46,750 nucleotides of DNA from an uncultured Oscillospiraceae bacterium. GTDB lineage: Bacteria > Bacillota > Clostridia > Oscillospirales > Oscillospiraceae. Below, piece after piece: positions 1 through 7,991 of the stretch. Made by a program: the position numbers and the translations under genes. Numbering within the stretch: position 1 is the stretch's first letter; every line of letters begins with the position of its first letter. The stretch spans positions 1 through 46,750 of the forward strand of contig CATABD010000012.1 in assembly GCA_949494735.1 (NCBI GenBank). Reading direction: 5' to 3'. The notes below the pieces were generated by a model. The model made no database searches and was not told the origin of the DNA. It saw only the letters and a list, made by a program, of their open reading frames with translations.

Positions 1-2
1 GC

Positions 3-476
3 TTTGAGATCATCCCCCTGCCGGGACATTTCTTTGATATGGTGGGCTTTCGGACACCCGATGATGTGGTCTACTTGGCGGATTGCCTGTCCAGCAGGGA
101 AACGCTGGACAAGTATCAGATCGGCTTCATCTATGATGTCGCCGCCTACCTGAACACGCTGGAAATGGTGAAGTCCCTGCAAGCGAAGATGTTTGTCCCA
201 GCCCATGCCGCTGCCTCCGAAGATATAGCTAACCTCGCACAGTACAATATCGACAAGGTGCTGGAGATCGGGGATAAGATCACCGGCATCTGCAAGGAAC
301 CGCTTTGCTTTGAGAAAATCCTGCAAAAGCTGTTTACGGACTACGGGCTGACAATGAACTTTGAACAATACGTTTTGGTGGGCAGCACCGTCCGCTCCTA
401 TCTGGCATGGCTAAAGGACACCAGCAGAATCAACGGCCTGTTTGAAAATAATATGCTGCTCTGGCAGCGGGTATAG
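3..476 (+). CDS. Metallo-beta-lactamase-fold hydrolase, 5' truncated by window edge
   Basis: The frame is open from the first bases of the window, so the N-terminal half, including the HxHxDH zinc motif, lies outside. What remains shows the later metal ligands of the MBL fold: a His in LPGHFFDMVG, the bridging Asp in YLADCL and the last His in VPAHA, followed by a helical C-terminal extension that ends in RV. The family hydrolyses thioesters, lactones, lactams or similar bonds; the substrate cannot be read from this fragment. The stop is followed within 10 nt by the next gene, with AGGAGG between them, so the two are probably co-transcribed. Confidence 0.8.
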   Translation, partial: FEIIPLPGHFFDMVGFRTPDDVVYLADCLSSRETLDKYQIGFIYDVAAYLNTLEMVKSLQAKMFVPAHAAASEDIANLAQYNIDKVLEIGDKITGICKEPLCFEKILQKLFTDYGLTMNFEQYVLVGSTVRSYLAWLKDTSRINGLFENNMLLWQRV

Positions 477-485
477 GAGGACAGT

Positions 486-905
486 ATGGATAAACGGGAA
501 AAGATCATCAGACTATGGTTTGATATGTGGCTACAAAAGAAAGACCTCGGCATAGAGGATATATTTTCTGCTGATGCTCTTTACATCGAAAGCTGGGGGC
601 CGCAGTATCATGGCTCTGCCAAAGTGAAGCACTGGTTTGAGGAATGGAATACGCGCGGGACTGTCCTCCAGTGGGACATCAAACAGTATTTCCACAAAGA
701 GGATCAGACTATCGTTGAGTGGTACTTTAAGAATACGATGGATGACGGCAGGGTGGAGGCTTTTGATGGAATGACCCTTGTGAAGTGGACGCCGGAGGAT
801 ATGATTTGCTTTTTACAGGAGTTCGGCTGTAATGAGCATCGCTATGACCCGTATCAAGACGGGCCGGTTCCAAAGTTTAGAGATGAACAAGCTATGTGGT
901 TCTGA
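486..905 (+). CDS. NTF2/SnoaL-like protein
   Basis: A 139-aa protein of the size and pattern of the NTF2-like (SnoaL) alpha+beta barrel. It has an N-terminal helix (KREKIIRLWFDMWLQKKD), then DIFSADALYIES, the HGSAKVKHWFEEW segment and alternating strands such as TIVEWYF. Members are small cytoplasmic proteins that bind or transform hydrophobic small molecules, or simply form dimers; no catalytic assignment is possible here. AGGAGGACAGT precedes the ATG, and the gene sits 9 nt after the MBL-fold gene and is closed by a strong terminator, so the pair forms one short operon. Confidence 0.7.
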   Translation: MDKREKIIRLWFDMWLQKKDLGIEDIFSADALYIESWGPQYHGSAKVKHWFEEWNTRGTVLQWDIKQYFHKEDQTIVEWYFKNTMDDGRVEAFDGMTLVKWTPEDMICFLQEFGCNEHRYDPYQDGPVPKFRDEQAMWF

Positions 906-910
906 TTTTT

Positions 911-958
911 GACAAAGCGGCGCAGGGATTGGCTGACCCATCCCTGCGCCGTTTTGTC
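911..958 (+). terminator. Rho-independent terminator after the NTF2-like gene
   Basis: An 18-bp stem (911-928 with 941-958, one G-U pair) has a core of CGGCGCAGGGA paired with TCCCTGCGCCG and a run of T at 952-955 within the right arm. It lies directly after the NTF2-like stop and before the AraC-type gene. Confidence 0.8.
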
Positions 959-1039
959 AGTCCTGCGAAAATTGAAGATATTTTACAAGCCAGCTCAACC
1001 CTCGGCTGGTATAATGGGACAGACAAGGAGGTACACCGC

Positions 1040-1876
1040 ATGAAAAAAGAAGTACGAACGGTGGTCTACGATGACGAGCTACACATTGAGGCTTACCGTT
1101 TCGAGGGCATCGTGCAGCCTTTTCCGAACCATTTTCACGAATACTATGTGATTGGCTTCATGGAGGACGGAGAGCGTGTCCTGTCCTGCAAAAATCAGGA
1201 GTACACCATCACAAAGGGTGATGTTCTCCTGTTTAACCCAGGGGACAGCCACGCCTGTGTTCAGAATGACGGCGGTACGCTGGATTATCGGGGCTTCAAC
1301 ATCACCAAGGAGGTCATGTTGGATTTGGCGGAGGAAGTCACCGGCAAGCGGGAACTGCCCGGATTTTCCCAAAACGTGATTTTTGATGAAGAAGTCACCT
1401 GCTATCTGCGCCCGCTCCATGAGCTGGTGATGAAAGGCTCCAATGAATTTGGGAAAGAGGAAAATCTACTGTTTTTGATTTCTTTGCTGATCCAGCAATA
1501 CGGCCAGCCTTTTGAGAACTGCGTCCCGGAGTGCCGGGAGGAAATTGAAAAAGCCTGTGCCTTTATGGAACAGCATTATGCCCAGCGGATTTATCTGGAT
1601 CAGATCTGCCGCTGCGCCGGATTGAGCAAATCCACCCTGCTCCGGGCCTTTGCCCTCTCCAAAGGCGTCACACCGTACAGCTACCTGGAAAACATTCGCA
1701 TTGGCAAGGCCAAAAAGCTGTTGGAGCAAGGAGTTCCTCCCGTTGATGCGGCGCTGCAAACCGGCTTCTCCGATCAGAGCCATTTCACCAATTATTTCAA
1801 CCGATTTATTGGCCTGGCTCCTGGTGTTTACCGGGACATATTCAGGGATACGGAGGAAATGCCGCATGAAGGGTAA
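1040..1876 (+). CDS. AraC-family transcriptional regulator
   Basis: A 278-aa protein with an N-terminal cupin-type effector domain (roughly residues 1-150; HFHEYYVIGFMEDG and GDVLLFNPGDSH are typical) and a C-terminal double helix-turn-helix (about 180-275), with LDQICRCAGLSKSTLLRAF and AALQTGFSDQSHFTNYFNR as its two HTH units. The start at 1040 is chosen because AAGGAGG lies 9 nt upstream and the protein begins MKKEVRTVV; the frame stays open further upstream but crosses the terminator. It overlaps the following exporter gene by 11 nt, so it probably controls, and is co-expressed with, that transporter. The ligand is unknown. Confidence 0.9.
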   Translation: MKKEVRTVVYDDELHIEAYRFEGIVQPFPNHFHEYYVIGFMEDGERVLSCKNQEYTITKGDVLLFNPGDSHACVQNDGGTLDYRGFNITKEVMLDLAEEVTGKRELPGFSQNVIFDEEVTCYLRPLHELVMKGSNEFGKEENLLFLISLLIQQYGQPFENCVPECREEIEKACAFMEQHYAQRIYLDQICRCAGLSKSTLLRAFALSKGVTPYSYLENIRIGKAKKLLEQGVPPVDAALQTGFSDQSHFTNYFNRFIGLAPGVYRDIFRDTEEMPHEG

Positions 1877-2780
1877 CAGCACAGCAGGCCATCTCTCCGC
1901 CCTGCTCACGATCATCATTTGGGGAACGACCTTTATCTCTACAAAAATTCTGCTGGCGGACTTCCAGCCGGTAGAGATACTATTCTTCCGCTTTGTCATG
2001 GGGCTGCTGGCACTTCTGCTGGTCTATCCCCGGCGTTTGAAAGGGACGAACAGTCAGCAGGAATTGACCTTTGCCGCTGCGGGCTTGTGTGGAATATGCC
2101 TTTACTATCTGTTGGAAAATATCGCGCTCACCTACACAATGGCCTCCAATGTCGGGGTGATTATCTCCGTAGCTCCGTTTTTCACGGCCATTCTATCCCA
2201 TCTGTTTCTGAAAGAGGAAAAGCCTCATGCCAGCTTTTTCATTGGCTTTGTCGTGGCAATGGCTGGGATCGCTCTTATCAGCTTCAATGGCTCCAAGCTG
2301 GAGCTAAATCCCACCGGGGACTTGCTGGCGCTGCTGGCCGCACTGATTTGGGCCTGCTATTCTGTGCTGACAAAGAAAATCAGTGGCTACGGCTACAATA
2401 CCATCCTCACCACCCGGCGGGTGTTTTGCTACGGTATCCTGTTCATGTTCCCGACACTGTTCCTGTTCAATTTCAAGCTGGAATTGACAAGGTTTGCAAA
2501 TCCCGTATACCTGTTCAATATTCTCTTTTTGGGGCTGGGTGCATCGGCCCTGTGCTTTGTCACCTGGAATTTCGCGGTCAAGGCGTTGGGAGCAGTCAAA
2601 ACGAGCGTTTACATCTACATGGTTCCTGTTATTACAGTGGTGACTTCCGTGGCAATTCTCCATGAAAAAATCACTGCTTTGGCCGCTATTGGGACGTTTC
2701 TGACACTGGCGGGCCTGCTCCTATCCGAGAGCAAACTATTTTTGAGAAATGAGGCAAAACAAAATGGATTGGCAAAATGA
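1866..2780 (+). CDS. EamA/DMT-superfamily transporter
   Basis: A 304-aa integral membrane protein with about ten hydrophobic segments and the two-fold EamA repeat. The N-terminal IIIWGTTFISTK and the mid-protein LLAALIWACYSVLTKK are the matching starts of the two halves. DMT transporters of this type export metabolites or drugs across the cytoplasmic membrane. The start at 1866 overlaps the end of the AraC-type gene and has GGAGG at 1852-1856. Translational coupling suggests that the AraC protein governs export of its own ligand. Substrate unknown. Confidence 0.88.
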   Translation: MKGNSTAGHLSALLTIIIWGTTFISTKILLADFQPVEILFFRFVMGLLALLLVYPRRLKGTNSQQELTFAAAGLCGICLYYLLENIALTYTMASNVGVIISVAPFFTAILSHLFLKEEKPHASFFIGFVVAMAGIALISFNGSKLELNPTGDLLALLAALIWACYSVLTKKISGYGYNTILTTRRVFCYGILFMFPTLFLFNFKLELTRFANPVYLFNILFLGLGASALCFVTWNFAVKALGAVKTSVYIYMVPVITVVTSVAILHEKITALAAIGTFLTLAGLLLSESKLFLRNEAKQNGLAK

Positions 2781-3186
2781 AAAGTGCGTCATGGTCATTG
2801 ACGAGAGCCTGCCCCTGGGTATTATCGCAAATACGGCGGCGATCATGGGGATCACCCTGGGAAAGAAAATGCCGGAGGTGGTAGGGGCTGACGTGACCGA
2901 CCAAAGCGGCAACGAGCATCTTGGCATCATCGAATTTCCTGTGCCGATCCTGCGCGGTTCGCCGGAAATTATCAAACAGATACGGGAAAAGCTCTACCAG
3001 CCTGATTTTCAAGATTTAACGGTGGTGGACTTCTCCGATCTGGCCCAGGGCTGCAAGACCTATGACGAATTTATTGAGAAGATGGGCCACGTTCCCGAAA
3101 GCACCCTGCAATATTTCGGTGTTGCGCTCTGCGGCCCAAAGAAAAAGGTCAATAAGCTGACCGGGAGTATGCCGCTGTTGAGGTAA
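2764..3186 (+). CDS. DUF2000 family protein
   Basis: A 140-aa soluble protein resembling the DUF2000 family: CVMVIDESLPLGIIANTAA at the start, then GKKMPEVVGADVTDQSG and GVALCGPKKKVNKLTG. The family has a peptidyl-tRNA-hydrolase-like fold and no firm function. A start at 2764 is preferred over 2749 because GAGG at 2751-2754 is then 9 nt upstream; either way it overlaps the transporter. It is the last gene of the AraC-DMT run and faces the convergent HxlR gene, with only 3 nt between their ends. Confidence 0.75.
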   Translation: MDWQNEKCVMVIDESLPLGIIANTAAIMGITLGKKMPEVVGADVTDQSGNEHLGIIEFPVPILRGSPEIIKQIREKLYQPDFQDLTVVDFSDLAQGCKTYDEFIEKMGHVPESTLQYFGVALCGPKKKVNKLTGSMPLLR

Positions 3187-3189
3187 AGG

Positions 3190-3534
3190 TTATGCGCCGC
3201 AGCATGGCGGTTGCACATCCAATCCGTCCAGGTAGTCCGTCCCCCATTGACACATGGCATCTATGACAGGAATAATGCTTTCCCCAAAGGCCGTCAGGGA
3301 ATACACCGTTTTCGGTGGCTTCTCCGGGATCACCTCTCTATGTATCATCCCGCATCCTTCCAGATCGTGAAGCTGTTGGGAAAGCATTTTAGGTGTTGCG
3401 CTGGGGATACGCCGCTGTAACTCCATGTAATGCAGAGGCCGGTCTACTAAATGCCAGAGAATGAGCGGCTTATATTTCCCGCCAATCAACGACAGCGTGG
3501 CCTCAACAGGACAATTAAACTGCGTCTGCTTCAT
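3190..3534 (-). CDS. HxlR-type winged-helix regulator (first of three)
   Basis: A 114-aa protein with the HxlR signature: an N-terminal Cys (residue 8), LIGGKYKPLILWHL, then ELQRRIPSATPKMLSQQL as recognition helix and a wing region KTVYSLT. The N-terminal Cys is the position that in characterised HxlR proteins of Bacillus (YodB, HypR) senses quinones, diamide or hypochlorite. It is divergent from the nitroreductase at 3710, the arrangement seen for YodB/YodC and HypR/HypO, so it probably represses that gene until an electrophile modifies the Cys. GAGGTGAG precedes the ATG. The C-terminus carries CC. Confidence 0.88.
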   Translation of the reverse strand: MKQTQFNCPVEATLSLIGGKYKPLILWHLVDRPLHYMELQRRIPSATPKMLSQQLHDLEGCGMIHREVIPEKPPKTVYSLTAFGESIIPVIDAMCQWGTDYLDGLDVQPPCCGA

Positions 3535-3709
3535 AGTCTCACCTCACGCCAAGTATATCATGGTATGTTCCTTTAGAAAAGGACTATCTTTTTGGGAAGT
3601 ACCTACCTAAAAAGTGCAATCTTGTGTAGATTTCTGGATATTGCTAAAATCATAGCAGATGGTACTCCTGATCGTCAGCCATCAAACTATTCAGAAAGGA
3701 CAACATATC

Positions 3710-4228
3710 ATGGATTTTATTACGATTGCTAAAACTCGCTGCTCCATCCGCAGCTACACCGACAAGAAGGTGGAGCCGGAAAAGCTGGAGAAAATTTTGG
3801 AGGCCGCTCATGTGGCCCCCACCGCCGCCAACCTCCAGCCGGTTCACCTTATCGCCGTCCAGAGCGAGGACGGGCTGGCGAAGATTGGCAAAGCCGCAAA
3901 CATCTATGGTGCGCCCTTGGCTATCATCGTCTGCGCTGACCACAACAAGGCATGGGTGCGGCCCTTTGACCAAAAGCAGACCGGGGACATTGATACCTCC
4001 ATCTTGACCGACCACATGATGCTCCAGGCCACGGAGTTGGGTCTGGGCAGCGTATGGGTGTGCTATTTCAAGCCGGATGTTCTGCGCCGGGAGTTCGACC
4101 TTCCCGCCAATCTGGAGCCGGTCAATATCCTGGTGATCGGCTATGCTGGGGAAAACTTTGCTGACCCGGAGCGGCACAGTCAGACACGAATCCCGGTAAG
4201 TGAGCTGGTTTCCTACGAAAGCCTGTAA
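3710..4228 (+). CDS. Nitroreductase-family FMN oxidoreductase
   Basis: A 172-aa flavoprotein of the nitroreductase fold: the N-terminal KTRCSIRSYTDKKVE supplies the FMN-phosphate-contacting Arg/Ser residues, HVAPTAANLQPVH is the central motif, and LGLGSVWVCYF comes late in the chain. Members reduce nitro compounds, quinones or other electrophiles with NAD(P)H. The start at 3710 is chosen over an upstream ATG at 3659 because AGAAAGGA lies just before it and conserved sequence begins there. It sits divergent from an HxlR regulator with a thiol-sensor Cys, which fits induction by electrophilic stress. Confidence 0.88.
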   Translation: MDFITIAKTRCSIRSYTDKKVEPEKLEKILEAAHVAPTAANLQPVHLIAVQSEDGLAKIGKAANIYGAPLAIIVCADHNKAWVRPFDQKQTGDIDTSILTDHMMLQATELGLGSVWVCYFKPDVLRREFDLPANLEPVNILVIGYAGENFADPERHSQTRIPVSELVSYESL

Positions 4229-4238
4229 GCCGACTAAC

Positions 4239-4266
4239 TGCACCAGGGGGGCGTCCTCCTGGTGCA
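4239..4266 (+). terminator. Hairpin after the nitroreductase gene
   Basis: TGCACCAGG (4239-4247) pairs with CCTGGTGCA (4258-4266). The tail is only ACCTTT, so termination would be weak; it ends 25 nt before the next start and may allow read-through. Confidence 0.5.
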
Positions 4267-4290
4267 ACCTTTATGGAAAGGCAAGTTGAA

Positions 4291-4914
4291 ATGGTCACTT
4301 TTTATATCGTTCGCCATGGGCAAACCCTGTTGAATCAACTTGACAGGGCGCAGGGATGGGCTGACGCCCCCTTGACCGCATCAGGAGAGCAGGCGGCAAA
4401 GGAGTTGGGGAAGTCCCTATCTTCCGTTGTATTTCAAGCAGCATACACAAGCGATACATACCGGGCATTCCATACCGCTCGGCTGATGTTAGAAGAACAC
4501 GGCCACCCCGATATTCCAATACATCAGGATGCTCGCTTGCGGGAATGGTGTCTTGGGGTAATGGAAGCAGAACAAAACACCATCTTTATCAAAAGAGTGT
4601 CGGAATGGCTGGGAGGCGTTTCTTTTTCTGAAATGAACAAACGACTTCCAGAGGTTGCCACAGCAATCAAACAGAATGATACTACTGGAATGGCAGAAAC
4701 CTTTGAGCAGATAAGCAAACGGCTAAAGGAACTGCTTATATCCGTTGGATCGGCCTATCCTGATGGCAGCAACATTCTTGTTGTCACACACGCATTTTTA
4801 ATTAAAACGATACTCTATTTGTTCCATTATGCAGGGATAGGGAGTACGTCACAAATTCGCAATACGGATAGTTTTCGCTTGTTCTATGATAATCAGACGT
4901 TCAAAACAGAGTAA
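4291..4914 (+). CDS. Histidine phosphatase (phosphoglycerate mutase-like)
   Basis: A 207-aa protein of the histidine phosphatase superfamily. The catalytic RHGQT lies at residues 8-12, the second Arg in TSDTYRAFHTA, and the second catalytic His in LVVTHAFLIKTI. These enzymes act on phosphosugars, nucleotides or other small phosphates; the substrate here is unknown. A start at 4291 is preferred to the ATG at 4273 because AAAGG at 4277-4281 then serves as ribosome-binding site and RHG is close to the N-terminus as usual. Base composition is more AT-rich than the nitroreductase gene before it. Confidence 0.85.
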   Translation: MVTFYIVRHGQTLLNQLDRAQGWADAPLTASGEQAAKELGKSLSSVVFQAAYTSDTYRAFHTARLMLEEHGHPDIPIHQDARLREWCLGVMEAEQNTIFIKRVSEWLGGVSFSEMNKRLPEVATAIKQNDTTGMAETFEQISKRLKELLISVGSAYPDGSNILVVTHAFLIKTILYLFHYAGIGSTSQIRNTDSFRLFYDNQTFKTE

Positions 4915-4920
4915 AACAGG

Positions 4921-5256
4921 TCATCTTTCTTCCGGCAAATTCTGATCGCCCCAGGTTTTCATGTAATCAATCACATCCATGAAGCTCCGGCCTAAATCAG
5001 ACAGAGTATATTCTACTCTCGGCGGAATCTCCTTGAAGTCATGCCGGATTAAAAAGCCATCGGCTTCTAATTCCCGAAGCTGTTTCGTCAGGGATGACTC
5101 CGTAATTTCACCGAGCTGGCGGCGTAGCTCTCCAAACCTATGGATGTCATTGAAAGCGATATAGTAGAGTATTTCAAGTTTCCACTTGCCCCCCAAGATT
5201 TTTTGGAGCGTTGACATCGTTTTACAGCGTTGGATCGCTGTTTCTGTTTTCCTCAT
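4921..5256 (-). CDS. HxlR-type winged-helix regulator (second of three)
   Basis: A 111-aa protein with an N-terminal Cys (residue 11) followed by the family hallmark ILGGKWKLEILYYI, a recognition helix in ELRRQLGEITESSLTKQL and a wing PRVEYTLSDLGRSF. AGGAGG lies 9 nt upstream of its ATG. It is divergent from the radical SAM gene at 5384, and the shared 127-nt spacer contains two overlapping inverted repeats over the likely promoter, so it is expected to repress that gene and perhaps itself. The Cys position suggests thiol-based sensing, by analogy with Bacillus HxlR proteins. Confidence 0.87.
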   Translation of the reverse strand: MRKTETAIQRCKTMSTLQKILGGKWKLEILYYIAFNDIHRFGELRRQLGEITESSLTKQLRELEADGFLIRHDFKEIPPRVEYTLSDLGRSFMDVIDYMKTWGDQNLPEER

Positions 5257-5306
5257 TTTTCATAACCTCCTGATGGCATTATATCTTCTTTGCAGTCAAA
5301 AAGCAA

Positions 5307-5357
5307 GGTACTGCAAAAAAGTACCGTACTTTTATTTTCTCCGTACCATGATATAAT
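5307..5357 (+). promoter_or_regulatory. Radical SAM promoter with HxlR-type operators
   Basis: TATAAT at 5352-5357 is the -10. The -35 region falls in a perfect palindrome, AAAAGTAC-C-GTACTTTT (5317-5333). A second inverted repeat, GGTACT (5307-5312) with AGTACC (5320-5325), shares its A-rich centre. Two overlapping sites of this form over the -35 suit a dimeric repressor, most simply the divergent HxlR protein. AAGGAGG lies further on, before the start at 5384. Confidence 0.6.
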
Positions 5358-5383
5358 GGCAAAAAAGACAAGGAGGTTCTACT

Positions 5384-6319
5384 ATGCACTACACTGGAAC
5401 AATATGGAGGCCACCCTATGAGGCTTCCTCGCTGTTGCTTGAAGTAACGGCTGGCTGTACCCATCACAAATGCAAATTCTGTACGCTCTACAACGACTTG
5501 CCGTTCAAATTCAGAATGTCACCCCTCGAAGATGTGGAGAGTGACTTGCAGGAGGCACAGCTTTGGAGTACAGACCCTATTGCGCTACTGACGGCCCGTT
5601 TGCAGGGATTACCCAGGCCAGAGCGTATTCAGCGGGCTTTTTTGACCGGGGCAAACCCTTTTGTCTTAAAATCTGAACGGCTCCTGGCTATCGCTGACCT
5701 AATCCGGCAATATGTTCCCTCAATTAAAACGATTGGATGTTTTGCCCGGATCACAGATGTCACGTTAAAGTCGGACGAGGAATTGGCGTCCCTCCATCGG
5801 GCCGGATATGACGGCCTGACAATCGGGATTGAAACAGGCGATGATGAAGCCCTGCAATTTATGAATAAGGGCTATACCGCCGCCGATATTGTGAAACAAT
5901 GCCAGCGGTTAGATCAAGCCGGTATTCATTACAGTTTCTTTTACTTGGTGAGCATTTCAGGCGCTGGCCGTGGTGAGATCGGCGCAAAGGCAACTGCCGA
6001 TATTTGTAATCAACTCCACCCGACGCTCATTGGCGTCAATATGCTGACCATTTACCCGGACTCGGAGCTTTACCAGGAAATCCAGCGCGGCAACTGGAAA
6101 GAGGAAAGCGAGATTGAAAAATACAAGGAAATCCGCACTTTGCTTGAAAGCCTGGAAATACCCACCCAATTTGCCGCTTTAGGTGCGTCAAACGCATTTC
6201 AATTTCAAGGAACGCTGCCAGAGGATAAAGAGGCTCTTGCGGCGGCACTTGATAAAATCATCGAAACCGTAAAAGAAGATGATTTACGGGAGTACCGCGT
6301 CAATCTTCGGCATCTGTAA
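5384..6319 (+). CDS. Radical SAM protein (COG1032-like)
   Basis: A 311-aa enzyme with a [4Fe-4S] site near residue 25 in the form GCTHHKCKFC, that is C-x4-C-x2-C instead of the textbook C-x3-C-x2-C; this spacing also occurs in a clade of small clostridial radical SAM proteins. GIETGDDEAL is the SAM-binding GIESG-like motif. It uses SAM to make a 5'-deoxyadenosyl radical; the substrate is unknown, and no B12 domain is evident. Under the control of a divergent HxlR gene. Its last 20 nt overlap the end of the third HxlR gene on the other strand. Confidence 0.85.
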   Translation: MHYTGTIWRPPYEASSLLLEVTAGCTHHKCKFCTLYNDLPFKFRMSPLEDVESDLQEAQLWSTDPIALLTARLQGLPRPERIQRAFLTGANPFVLKSERLLAIADLIRQYVPSIKTIGCFARITDVTLKSDEELASLHRAGYDGLTIGIETGDDEALQFMNKGYTAADIVKQCQRLDQAGIHYSFFYLVSISGAGRGEIGAKATADICNQLHPTLIGVNMLTIYPDSELYQEIQRGNWKEESEIEKYKEIRTLLESLEIPTQFAALGASNAFQFQGTLPEDKEALAAALDKIIETVKEDDLREYRVNLRHL

Positions 6320-6671
6320 AAGACCCGCCCGGATCGTTGGCTGGTATCACAGCGGTTTGATAATTTGTTCCCCAATCACACAGCGACTTCAAAACGGGAT
6401 AAATACTCTTGCCAAGTTCCGTCAAAGCGTACTCCACTTTCGGCGGATTATCTGGATAGACTGTCCTCTGAACGATTTTCTGATCTTCCAGCTCCCGGAG
6501 CTGCTGTGTCAGCGTTTTCGTTGTGATCTTCCCTAAACGCCTCTGCAATTCATTGAAGCGCACGGCACCTTTGGAAATCTGCCACAGGATTTTCAATTTC
6601 CACTTGCCGCCTAAAATATTCAGCCCGATCTCCATAGGGCATTGTTCGGTAATTGCAACTGCTTTTGCCAT
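6300..6671 (-). CDS. HxlR-type winged-helix regulator (third of three)
   Basis: A 123-aa protein with Cys at residue 11, ILGGKWKLKILWQI, the recognition region ELQRRLGKITTKTLTQQL and wing PKVEYALTELGKS. It is closer to the second HxlR protein here than to the first, which suggests duplication of the cassette. The C-terminus (about 15 residues, acidic) overlaps the radical SAM gene tail-to-tail. It is divergent from the amidohydrolase at 6787, with one palindromic site in between, so it probably controls that enzyme. Confidence 0.87.
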   Translation of the reverse strand: MAKAVAITEQCPMEIGLNILGGKWKLKILWQISKGAVRFNELQRRLGKITTKTLTQQLRELEDQKIVQRTVYPDNPPKVEYALTELGKSIYPVLKSLCDWGTNYQTAVIPANDPGGSFTDAED

Positions 6672-6688
6672 AGCGTTTCCTCCATAGC

Positions 6689-6706
6689 AGTATCAAAAAA
6701 GACACT
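6689..6706. promoter_or_regulatory. Candidate HxlR operator
   Basis: AGTATC, six A, GACACT: a near-perfect dyad with an A-tract centre, 18 nt upstream of the third HxlR start and in front of the amidohydrolase. It has the same general form (half-site, A/T-rich centre, half-site) as the site at 5307-5325. Confidence 0.45.
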
Positions 6707-6786
6707 ACATACCAAAAATGTGCGTTCTTGTTCACTATTCCTGCCTGTGCTATGCTTAATTACGCCATATCAGGGCAAGGAAAGGA

Positions 6787-7599
6787 ATGAAAACCATGAT
6801 TGTAGACAGCCACCAACACGTTATGCTCCCCACTTCCATGCAGATTCAGAAAATGAATGATGCTGGAGTGGACAAAGCGATTCTATTCACAACGATCCCT
6901 CATGTTGAAAGGGCCGCAGCTGCAACCTTAGAAGCAATCGGCGCGGAAATGCAAGTGCTGTACCAACTCCTGTCCGGCAGCTATTCTCCCGAAGCACGAA
7001 TATCAAAAATGAAAGACACCATTCTGGAGCTGAATCAGGCTATCCAGGTCGCGCCAGACCGGTTCTACGGTTTTGGCCCGGTTCCGCTGGGGCTTTCCGA
7101 ACAGGCAACAGCAGAGTGGGTATCGGAGTATATCGCTGGAAACTCCTTCAAAGGCATTGGCGAGTTTACCCCCGGCTCGGAAACGCAGATTGAACAGTTA
7201 GAGCCTGTGTTCAAAGCTCTGGAGGATTATCACAGTCTCCCCATTTGGGTACACACCTTCAACCCGGTTACGCTGAATGGCATAAGAATCCTTATGGAGC
7301 TGTGCCGGATACACCCTACTGTGCCGGTGATCTTTGGACACATGGGCGGTTCCAACTGGATGGACGTGATCGCCTTTGCAAAGGAGCATGGACAGGCATA
7401 TTTGGATTTGTCTGCGGCCTTCACACCGCTGTCGGTCAAGACGGCCCTGACAGAAGTGCCGGGAAAATGCCTGTTCGGTTCTGATGCACCGTTTGGGGAG
7501 CCGCAACTATGCAGGCAACTCATTGAGTTCGTCAGCCCCGCACACTCTGTCACCGAAATGGCCTTGGGCGGCAACATCAAAAGGCTGCTGCAAATTTAA
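6787..7599 (+). CDS. Metal-dependent amidohydrolase (amidohydrolase 2 family)
   Basis: A 270-aa TIM-barrel hydrolase or decarboxylase of the PF04909 type. The metal-binding HxH is in VDSHQHV near the N-terminus, His ligands follow in IWVHTFN and IFGHMGGS, and the catalytic Asp in LFGSDAPFG. Relatives hydrolyse lactones or decarboxylate aromatic acids; the substrate is not evident. The alternative start at 6796 (MIVDSHQH) has AAGGA 9 nt upstream and may be the true one. Divergent from the third HxlR gene and overlapping the MerR gene by 4 nt tail-to-tail. Confidence 0.85.
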   Translation: MKTMIVDSHQHVMLPTSMQIQKMNDAGVDKAILFTTIPHVERAAAATLEAIGAEMQVLYQLLSGSYSPEARISKMKDTILELNQAIQVAPDRFYGFGPVPLGLSEQATAEWVSEYIAGNSFKGIGEFTPGSETQIEQLEPVFKALEDYHSLPIWVHTFNPVTLNGIRILMELCRIHPTVPVIFGHMGGSNWMDVIAFAKEHGQAYLDLSAAFTPLSVKTALTEVPGKCLFGSDAPFGEPQLCRQLIEFVSPAHSVTEMALGGNIKRLLQI

Positions 7600-7973
7600 G
7601 GCGTGTCCGAACAGCGGCGTTCAATCTCCTGCCGGTAAAAAGCAATTTTTTCGTCCAGCATGGCCTCATGCTCCTGCAACTGCCTGATCTGTTCATTCAA
7701 AGATCGGCGGTGCTGCACCAGCATCTCCATACGTTCTGAAAGAGTAGCATCCCCTTTAGCCCTCAGCACCGCATATTTCTTGATTTCCTTTATTGGCATC
7801 CCTGTTGCTTTCAGACGTTTAATAAAGGCGATCCAGGCAATATCCTTTTCCGAATAGCGGCGGCGGTTGCTGGCGTTCCGTAACGGGATAATCAGGCTCT
7901 CATGCTCATAGTAGCGCAGAGTATGTATCCCAAGCCCCGTGACCTTTGAAAATTCTCCAATGGAGTAATCCAA
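7596..7973 (-). CDS. MerR-family regulator
   Basis: A 125-aa protein: winged helix with YSIGEFSKVTGLGIHTLRYY at residues 3-22, then RRRYSEKDI, and a long dimerisation coil (about 75-118) ending ERRCSDTP. It lacks a large effector domain, and its only Cys is near the C-terminus, so the signal is unclear; the short form resembles AdhR-type aldehyde or electrophile regulators. It is divergent from the SDR gene, whose promoter has the stretched 19-bp spacer that MerR activators act on. Confidence 0.9.
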   Translation of the reverse strand: MDYSIGEFSKVTGLGIHTLRYYEHESLIIPLRNASNRRRYSEKDIAWIAFIKRLKATGMPIKEIKKYAVLRAKGDATLSERMEMLVQHRRSLNEQIRQLQEHEAMLDEKIAFYRQEIERRCSDTP

Positions 7974-7991
7974 AAAAATCCCCCCATCCTC

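Noticed and set aside
896-1039. Extension of the AraC-type protein to an upstream start at 896
   Set aside because: It would be translated through a strong terminator hairpin (911-958); the ATG at 1040 has a good ribosome-binding site and the family N-terminus.
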